Source: Alphaproteobacteria bacterium
Lineage (GTDB): Bacteria; Pseudomonadota; Alphaproteobacteria; Rhizobiales; Devosiaceae
Assembly (NCBI GenBank): GCA_024279575.1
Contig: JAJRRJ010000222.1
Span: 1 to 11,325, forward strand
DNA: 11,325 nt
Direction: 5' to 3'
Position numbers and translations under genes: made by a program. The notes under the pieces are model-generated. The model was not told the origin of the DNA. It worked only from the letters and a program-made list of their open reading frames with translations, and made no database searches. Below, piece by piece: positions 5,992 through 11,325 of the stretch. Numbering within the stretch: position 1 is the stretch's first letter; every line of letters begins with the position of its first letter.

Positions 5992-8640
5992 CTATAGTTT
6001 TCCGTGACAATGCTTGAACTTCTTACCTGAGCCACAGGGGCATTGTTGATTGCGTCGTGTTGTGCGCATGACCTCATCGGGGAGGGGCGCAAGGGGGGCT
6101 TCATCCGGAGTCTGGTCCAGGGACAGGGGGTCGCCAAACTGTTGTTGCTGTTCCGGGGGGGTGACCTGGATATTGACATGGGCCAGCTGGGTGGTCACCA
6201 GCTCGCGCATATTGTCCAGAAGTTTTTCGAACAGTTCGTAGGATTCCTGTTTATACTCGTTTAACGGGTCGCGCTGGGCAAGGCCGCGCCAACCCACAAC
6301 TTTTTGCAGGTGATCCAGTGTCACCAGATGTTCCCGCCACAGGCCGTCAACGGAATTGAGCAAAATCTGGCGTTCCACCTGGCGCATGATTTCAGGGCCA
6401 TATTGGGCGGATTTTGCAGCGATCACCGCATCGGCGGCATTGGCCAGACGTTCCTGAACTTTTTCAATGTCAATGCCCTCTTCTTCGGCCCATTCGCTCA
6501 CCGGAACCTCAATATTCAGATAGGTTTTTGCCGCTTCAGCAAGCTGTTCAGTATTCCATTGTTCGGGGTAGGAGCGGGGGGGGATGGCTTTGTTAATAAT
6601 GGTGTCAATAACATCGCGGCGCATATCAGCTATGGTGTCAGAGACATTTTCATCGTCCATCAAATCAAGGCGCTGTTCAAATATTACCTTGCGCTGATCG
6701 TTCATCACATCATCATATTTCAGGATATTTTTACGGATATCAAAGTTGCGCGCCTCCACCTTGCCCTGTGCCCGTTCAATGGCTTTTGTCACCCATGGGT
6801 GGGTAATGCTTTCGCCTTTTTCCAGGCCCAGTTTTTCCAGCATTGAATCCATACGCTCGATGGGGAAAATGCGCATCAGGTCATCTTGCAAAGACAAGAA
6901 AAACTTGGAGTGACCGGCATCCCCCTGACGACCTGAACGTCCACGCAACTGATTATCAATGCGACGACTTTCGTGGCGTTCTGTACCAACAACGTAAAGG
7001 CCGCCAGCCTTAAGGGCTATTTCCTTGCCCTCAGCGATTTCAGCGTCAATTTCGGCGATTTTTTTGGCTGCTGCCTTTTCCTCAAGTCCTTCAGTTTCAG
7101 CGGCAATGCGCAGCTCGCGGTTGCCCCCCAGCTGAATATCTGTTCCACGACCCGCCATGTTGGTGGCGATGGTTACAGCACCGGGTGCGCCCGCTTCCCC
7201 AATGATCTGGGCTTCTTGTTCATGGTGACGGGCGTTGAGAACTTTGATGTTTTTAACGCCGACCTTTTTTAACTCTTTTGCGAGAATTTCAGATTTTTCA
7301 ATTGAAGTTGTACCGACAAGAATGGGCTGCTTGCGGGTCTGGCAGTCTTTGACCAGCTCTGCGATGGCAACAAATTTTTCGTCTACGGTACGGAAAATGG
7401 CATCATCCTCATCAACGCGCCCCACATCCATATTGGTGGGAATGGAGACAACTTCGAGTTTATAAATATCAGCAAATTCTGCCGCTTCAGTATCTGCGGT
7501 GCCGGTCATACCGCCGAGCTTGTTATACAGGCGGAAATAGTTCTGGAAGGTAATGGAGGCCATGGTCTGGTTTTCAGCCTGGATGGCCACACCTTCTTTG
7601 GCTTCAAGGGCCTGATGCAAGCCATCAGAATAGCGGCGACCCGGCATCATGCGGCCGGTAAATTCGTCGATGATCACCACCTGATTGTCTTTGACGATAT
7701 AGTCCTTGTCGCGAGTAAAAATCTTGTGGGCACGCAGGGCATTGTTCAAGTGGTGAACCGTAGAAACATTTTCGGCATCAAACAGGTTGCCCCCTTTGAT
7801 CATGTCATCATCAAGAAGAAGCTTTTCAAATTTTTCCAGACCTTCATCTGTAAAGGTTGCGGCACGGGTTTTTTCGTCCAACTCAAAATCTTCATCCTCA
7901 ACATGGACCATGTATTTATCCATGGCGATATAATGTTCGGAGCGATCTTCTGCGGGGCCTGAAATGATCAGGGGGGTGCGGGCTTCATCAATAAGAATGG
8001 AATCCACTTCGTCAACAATTGCGAAATTATGGCCGCGCTGAACCATCTGGGCGCGGGTATGTTTCATATTGTCGCGCAGATAGTCAAAGCCAAATTCATT
8101 GTTGGTGCCATAGGTAACATCGGCGGCGTAGGCGGCGGCGCGTTGTTCATCGCTCATATTGTGCACAATGGTGCCAACGCTCAGCCCCAAAAATTCGTAA
8201 ACCTGTCCCATCCATGCGGCGTCGCGCTGGGCGAGATAGTCATTGACGGTGACCACATGAACACCCTTGCCTTCAAGGGAATTGAGGTAAACTGCAAGGG
8301 TCGCCGCAAGAGTTTTACCTTCGCCAGTGCGCATTTCAGCAATGGCATTGTCGTTAAGAACCATGCCGCCAAGAAGCTGAACATCAAAGTGGCGTTGGCC
8401 AAGGGAGCGTTTGGAGGCTTCGCGCACGGTAGCAAATGCGGGAACCAGCAAATCCTTCAGTTTGGCTCCTTCTGCGATCCGGGCGCGAAATTCAAAGGTG
8501 CGCGCCTTGATTTCACTATCCGAGAGTTTTTCGAGTTCGGCTTCCAGCGCATTGATTTTTTCAACCTGGGGCTGGTAGGCCTTGATGCGGCGATCATTGA
8601 CAGAACCAAAAAGTTTACGGGCAAACGCGGCGACAACCAT
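5992..8640 (-). CDS. secA: Preprotein translocase ATPase SecA
   Basis: SecA is the motor ATPase that drives unfolded precursors through the SecYEG channel in the inner membrane. The 882 residues are slightly shorter than E. coli SecA (901) and appear complete. The start is ATG 8640, with GGAAG 9 nt upstream. The N-terminus MVVAAFARKLFGSVNDRRIK is typical. Walker A MRTGEGKT is at 103-110, preceded by FDVQLLGGMVLNDNAIAE. The DEAD-type Walker B DEVDSILIDEARTPL starts at 210. The second RecA-like domain carries NMAGRGTDIQLG and RRIDNQLRGRSGRQGD. The helical scaffold and wing follow (VEARNFDIRKNILKYDDVMNDQR). The C-terminal zinc tail QCPCGSGKKFKHCHGKL has Cys867, Cys869, Cys878 and His879, the SecB/lipid-contacting element. 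It is divergent from the parvulin gene across 225 bp and ends at the terminator at 5848-5872. Nothing about the protein looks anomalous. Confidence 0.99.
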   Translation of the reverse strand: MVVAAFARKLFGSVNDRRIKAYQPQVEKINALEAELEKLSDSEIKARTFEFRARIAEGAKLKDLLVPAFATVREASKRSLGQRHFDVQLLGGMVLNDNAIAEMRTGEGKTLAATLAVYLNSLEGKGVHVVTVNDYLAQRDAAWMGQVYEFLGLSVGTIVHNMSDEQRAAAYAADVTYGTNNEFGFDYLRDNMKHTRAQMVQRGHNFAIVDEVDSILIDEARTPLIISGPAEDRSEHYIAMDKYMVHVEDEDFELDEKTRAATFTDEGLEKFEKLLLDDDMIKGGNLFDAENVSTVHHLNNALRAHKIFTRDKDYIVKDNQVVIIDEFTGRMMPGRRYSDGLHQALEAKEGVAIQAENQTMASITFQNYFRLYNKLGGMTGTADTEAAEFADIYKLEVVSIPTNMDVGRVDEDDAIFRTVDEKFVAIAELVKDCQTRKQPILVGTTSIEKSEILAKELKKVGVKNIKVLNARHHEQEAQIIGEAGAPGAVTIATNMAGRGTDIQLGGNRELRIAAETEGLEEKAAAKKIAEIDAEIAEGKEIALKAGGLYVVGTERHESRRIDNQLRGRSGRQGDAGHSKFFLSLQDDLMRIFPIERMDSMLEKLGLEKGESITHPWVTKAIERAQGKVEARNFDIRKNILKYDDVMNDQRKVIFEQRLDLMDDENVSDTIADMRRDVIDTIINKAIPPRSYPEQWNTEQLAEAAKTYLNIEVPVSEWAEEEGIDIEKVQERLANAADAVIAAKSAQYGPEIMRQVERQILLNSVDGLWREHLVTLDHLQKVVGWRGLAQRDPLNEYKQESYELFEKLLDNMRELVTTQLAHVNIQVTPPEQQQQFGDPLSLDQTPDEAPLAPLPDEVMRTTRRNQQCPCGSGKKFKHCHGKL

Positions 8641-8684
8641 TTTACAAGACTTCCCTTAGCGAAAATTCGATATACTTAAGATGG

Positions 8685-8700
8685 GGGGCGTAAAAGCCCC
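8685..8700. repeat. Short GC-rich inverted repeat in the secA leader region
   Basis: GGGGC, spacer GTAAAA, GCCCC: a 5-bp stem 45-60 bp upstream of the secA start. No T-tract follows on either strand, so it is not a terminator. It could form a small hairpin in the secA 5' leader if transcription starts further upstream. Evidence for function is weak. Confidence 0.3.
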
Positions 8701-8762
8701 GTTAAACACAAACATTTGATTGATGTGACAATTTCAATTCAAACATGTTGGAATGCGCGCCA

Positions 8763-8791
8763 GATGTAAGAGTGGTATGGTGTCTTGTCAA
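8763..8791 (-). promoter_or_regulatory. Possible secA promoter in the divergent intergenic region
   Basis: The minus strand has a perfect TTGACA (8786-8791) with 17-bp spacing to TACATC (8763-8768). The -10 box matches consensus at only three positions, so this is tentative. It would give a leader of roughly 115 nt before secA ATG 8640. I found no convincing plus-strand promoter for the parvulin gene in the same 225 bp. Confidence 0.3.
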
Positions 8792-8865
8792 CGCCATCAA
8801 AATGGTCCAAACCAGAGCGCCTGAATTTAGTTTGGCGAAACATGGGAAATCAGAGGGAATAAAAG

Positions 8866-9735
8866 ATGCTTTTTGCAGGAAAACGAATGGTAAGCAGGCT
8901 GGCAACCAGCGCGATGGTTTTGGGCATGTTTTTAGTGCCCCAGGTAGCTGTAGGGCAGACGGTTTTTGGTGAAAATGTTGCGGCGCTGGTGGATGGTGTG
9001 GAAATTACTGAAACCGAATTGGCATTTGCCGCTGAAGATCTGGCCAACGATATGCGCTCGATACCACCTGAAGAACATCGGGCTTTTTTGATCAGCGTGC
9101 TGATTGATATGAAGCTGATGGCGAACAAGGCGCGCGAGCAGAATTTGAACCAGAGTGTCGCATATATGGAACGGTTGCGTTATCTGGAGGAACGGGCGTT
9201 GCGCCGGGCCTATTTTACCCAACGTGTTGAAGGGGGAGTGGGGGAAGCGGAAGTGCGCGCTGCCTATCAGGAATTGATAACAGATCAGGCAGCCTCCCCG
9301 GAGTTGCGGGCGCGTCATATTCTGGTTGAAACAAAAGAAGAAGCGCAGGCAATTGTAGCTGAACTGGAGGGGGGAAGAGATTTTGCTGAAACTGCTCAGG
9401 AAAGATCGACCGGTCCCTCTGGTCCCAGCGGTGGTGATTTGGGATTTTTTGGCCGCGGGCGCATGGTGAAGGAATTTGAAGACGCGGCGTTTGAACTGGA
9501 CGTAGGGCAGATATCACCACCGGTTCAAACCCAGTTTGGCTGGCATATCATCAAGGTTGAAGAAATGCGCCAGACACCGCCACCTCCCTTTGAGCAGGTG
9601 GCTGGTCAAATCCAGCAGCAGCTTATGCGCGAACAATATGATGTTGTCGTCAATGAGTTGAAAGACGGCGCGGTCATTGAAATCGCTGATCCTGCCATGG
9701 CGGCAGCCTATGGGGCCGCCACAGGCGGAAACTAG
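8866..9735 (+). CDS. Exported parvulin-type peptidyl-prolyl cis-trans isomerase (PrsA/SurA-like foldase)
   Basis: This 289-residue protein starts at ATG 8866, with GAGGGA 7 nt upstream. A Sec signal peptide is visible at 1-30 (basic MLFAGKRMVSRL, then a hydrophobic core, with a likely cut near AVG-Q). An N-terminal SurA/PrsA-type helical chaperone region follows (GENVAALVDGVEITETELAFAAEDL, then helices to about 145). The rotamase domain is at about 147-235: RARHILVETKEEAQAIV, GGDLGFFGRGRMVKEFEDAA and TQFGWHIIKVEE are the three diagnostic blocks. The C-terminal tail is helical. The role is to isomerise Xaa-Pro bonds and assist folding of proteins in the periplasm. No lipobox Cys is visible, so it is probably soluble rather than lipid-anchored. 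It is divergent from secA and 9 bp upstream of argJ, so it probably heads an operon. It is shorter than SurA and has a single parvulin domain. Confidence 0.93.
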   Translation: MLFAGKRMVSRLATSAMVLGMFLVPQVAVGQTVFGENVAALVDGVEITETELAFAAEDLANDMRSIPPEEHRAFLISVLIDMKLMANKAREQNLNQSVAYMERLRYLEERALRRAYFTQRVEGGVGEAEVRAAYQELITDQAASPELRARHILVETKEEAQAIVAELEGGRDFAETAQERSTGPSGPSGGDLGFFGRGRMVKEFEDAAFELDVGQISPPVQTQFGWHIIKVEEMRQTPPPPFEQVAGQIQQQLMREQYDVVVNELKDGAVIEIADPAMAAAYGAATGGN

Positions 9736-9744
9736 GCGAATTTA

Positions 9745-10977
9745 ATGGGTCTTGATGTTTCACCACTTGCTCCGCAAAGCTTCCCAGAATTAGGTGAGGT
9801 TGCGGGGGTAAATCTGTTTGTCGGGGCAACCGGGGAGACCTATGGGGATCGCGTTAATGTTCTGCTGGCTCAGTTTGACTCCGGTACAATTGCGGCGGGG
9901 GTGTTTACGCAATCCAGATGTGCATCGGCACCGGTGGAATGGTGTCGTGTTGCTCTTGCACAGGCACATTGTCGTGCGCTGGTGGTCAATGCTGGAAACG
10001 CTAATGCGTTTTCCGGGAAACAGGGTGCGTTGGCCGTTGATTCTATTGCCAGCCATATTGCCAGGGAAACGGGCTGTGCGGCGGAAGAAATTATGCTGGC
10101 CTCTACCGGGGTGAGCGGGGAGCCACTCAACGCGCAGCCGGTGCTTGATGTGTTGAGTGCATTATCTGAGGGCGCGCGCGCAAAATATTTAGATGCGGCG
10201 GTGGCTATTGGGACCACTGATACGTTTGCCAAAGGGGCGCAGGCGGTATTTTTTGATGATGGGGCACAAGCAAATATCGTAGGAATTGCCAAAGGTTCGG
10301 GCATGATCCAGCCGGACATGGCGACCATGTTGAGTTTTATTTTTACCGATATGCCTATCACGAAACCTGTTTTGCAGAACCTTCTTGAGGCAGGTGTTCA
10401 AACCAGTTTTAACGCCATTACTGTTGATAGTGACACCTCGACTTCGGACACTTGTATGGTGTTCAGCACCGGGCAGGCAAAGGGGATTGCCCCTATTGTT
10501 TCAATGGATGATCCCCGGGTTGAGGCGTTTGGCAAGGCCCTTGGCGATGTTTTGTTCGATCTGGCGATGCAGGTGGTGCGCGATGGTGAGGGGGCAAGCA
10601 AGTTCATTGAGGTGGAGGTTACTGGAGCCGTCAGTGATGCCAGTGCAAAAACCGTTGCCCGGTCCATCGCAAATTCGCCATTGGTAAAAACGGCGATTGC
10701 CGGGGAAGATGCCAATTGGGGGCGCGTGGTGATGGCGGTCGGCAAAGCGGGGGAACCTGCCAATCGCGACCGGCTTTCAATTCGGTTTGGTGAATTGACT
10801 TTGGCTGAAAACGGGCTGCGCTCTCCCTCCTATAGCGAAGAGCTGGCCAGTGCCTATATGAAAAATTCCGAGCTGAAAATTTCTGTGGATCTGGGTATGG
10901 GGCAAGGGTGCGGCACAATTTATACATGCGACCTTACCCATGGGTATATTTCGATCAACGGGGATTATCGGAGCTAG
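9745..10977 (+). CDS. argJ: Glutamate N-acetyltransferase / amino-acid N-acetyltransferase ArgJ
   Basis: ArgJ moves the acetyl group from N-acetylornithine to glutamate, completing the cyclic arginine pathway; bifunctional forms also make N-acetylglutamate from acetyl-CoA. It has 410 residues, the normal family length. The precursor self-cleaves between Ala and Thr in KGSGMIQPDMATMLSF, so Thr194 becomes the N-terminal nucleophile of the beta chain. Other blocks are VNAGNANAFSG (81-91), LASTGVSGEPL (118-128), GTTDTFAKGA (156-165), TVDSDTSTSDT (226-236), ANWGRVVMAVGKAG (323-336) and the C-terminus TCDLTHGYISINGDYRS. ATG 9745 has only a weak AGG 8 nt upstream, but it is the natural start, 9 bp after the parvulin stop. 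From sequence alone I cannot say whether this copy is bifunctional. No other arginine gene is in the window. Confidence 0.98.
   Translation: MGLDVSPLAPQSFPELGEVAGVNLFVGATGETYGDRVNVLLAQFDSGTIAAGVFTQSRCASAPVEWCRVALAQAHCRALVVNAGNANAFSGKQGALAVDSIASHIARETGCAAEEIMLASTGVSGEPLNAQPVLDVLSALSEGARAKYLDAAVAIGTTDTFAKGAQAVFFDDGAQANIVGIAKGSGMIQPDMATMLSFIFTDMPITKPVLQNLLEAGVQTSFNAITVDSDTSTSDTCMVFSTGQAKGIAPIVSMDDPRVEAFGKALGDVLFDLAMQVVRDGEGASKFIEVEVTGAVSDASAKTVARSIANSPLVKTAIAGEDANWGRVVMAVGKAGEPANRDRLSIRFGELTLAENGLRSPSYSEELASAYMKNSELKISVDLGMGQGCGTIYTCDLTHGYISINGDYRS
10970..10973 (+). promoter_or_regulatory. Ribosome binding site for the GNAT gene, inside the end of argJ
   Basis: GGAG lies 8 nt before ATG 10982 and within the last codons of argJ. 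It supports translation of the next gene directly after argJ with a 4-bp gap. Confidence 0.6.
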
Positions 10978-10981
10978 ACTA

Positions 10982-11325
10982 ATGGCTAAGGTTATCCACT
11001 CTGAAAATATTTTCCAACTTGAAACGGGATTGCTGGCCAATCGGCCAAGCCTTGAAAGTGTAAATGATGGTAGCTGGGTCTGGCGGTTTTCCAATGGATT
11101 TACCAGACGCGCCAATTCACTTCAATCACTGGAGCGGAGCGATGATGCCGATTTTGAAAATCGCCTTAATATTCACTGGCAGCGTTCGCGCCAAAAAAAT
11201 ATTGATCCAGTGTTTCGGGTGACGCCGTTGACACCACCAGGGATTGTTGAGTTTTTGTTAGAAAATGGATTTGAGCGGCAGGGAAATACAAAAATAATGG
11301 CGCTTGATGCTTCTCTTGTACCGGA
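10982..11325 (+). CDS. GNAT-family N-acetyltransferase, 3'-truncated by the window edge
   Basis: The ATG 10982 frame is open to the last base, giving about 114 visible residues beginning MAKVIHSENIFQLETGLLAN. The segment GSWVWRFSNGFTRRANSLQ, then DPVFRVTPLTPPGIVEFLLENGFERQGNTKIMALD, is the pattern of the degenerate N-terminal domain found in two-domain GNAT proteins next to argJ in Alphaproteobacteria. The acetyl-CoA-binding half should lie beyond the edge, so the catalytic motif (QxxGxA/G type) cannot be checked. It sits 4 bp after the argJ stop with its own GGAG, so translational coupling is likely. Substrate is unknown; a related arginine step is possible but not shown. In relatives a mutT gene often follows, which could not be seen here. 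Confidence 0.8.
   Translation, partial: MAKVIHSENIFQLETGLLANRPSLESVNDGSWVWRFSNGFTRRANSLQSLERSDDADFENRLNIHWQRSRQKNIDPVFRVTPLTPPGIVEFLLENGFERQGNTKIMALDASLVP

Noticed and set aside
6576..6583. Run of eight G (C on the coding strand) inside secA, possible phase-variable tract
   Set aside because: secA is normally essential and the frame is intact. Similar 7-base runs occur elsewhere (2395-2401), reflecting frequent CCC proline and GGG glycine codons.
8029..8679. 216-codon plus-strand open frame opposite the 5' end of secA
   Set aside because: A shadow of secA: no ribosome site worth noting and low-complexity Gly/Phe/Ile composition. The same applies to the plus-strand frames at 4805-5329 and 6304-6846 and the minus-strand frame at 9870-10361.

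Overview
This window looks like a stretch of chromosome from a Gram-negative alphaproteobacterium of moderate GC. I base this on the SecA carrying a C-terminal CxCx8CH zinc motif, on the divergent secA / parvulin-type foldase / argJ / GNAT gene order, which I recall as common in Alphaproteobacteria, on a Tat-exported multicopper oxidase, and on a PYROXD2-like flavoprotein. I cannot name the genus. No tRNA, rRNA, CRISPR array, integrase, transposase or phage gene is visible.

Left part (1-3955). The tail of a carboxymuconolactone decarboxylase/AhpD-like protein (+) runs off the left edge and faces a PYROXD2/phytoene-desaturase-like FAD oxidoreductase (-), with six bases between the stops. Upstream of the oxidoreductase, on the same strand, is a CueO-like periplasmic multicopper oxidase with a Tat signal and a complete copper-ligand set. 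These two minus-strand genes are separated by, and the second is entered through, a long imperfect inverted repeat of 88 bp with about 33 base pairs. It contains both possible start codons of the oxidoreductase. The roughly 260 bp upstream of the oxidase hold a candidate promoter whose -10 box lies inside a near-perfect palindrome, plus a more distal cluster of direct and inverted repeats.

Middle (3956-5990). An SLC13-family ion/anion permease (-) has two TrkA-C/RCK-C domains in its central loop. It most likely starts at an internal TTG that has a good ribosome binding site. A clear intrinsic terminator for secA lies just upstream of it.

Right part (5992-11325). secA (-) is divergent from a plus-strand, operon-like run: an exported parvulin-type peptidyl-prolyl isomerase, argJ (the bifunctional ornithine acetyltransferase of arginine synthesis) and the start of a GNAT acetyltransferase cut by the right edge. 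The plus-strand genes are 9 and 4 bp apart. SecA moves unfolded proteins across the inner membrane, and the parvulin probably helps fold exported proteins on the other side. argJ and the GNAT gene are probably co-transcribed with it.

Most of the window is ordinary housekeeping and accessory metabolism. The features that known genes do not explain are the long inverted repeat at 2124-2211 and the repeat-rich upstream region of the multicopper oxidase at 3733-3899.
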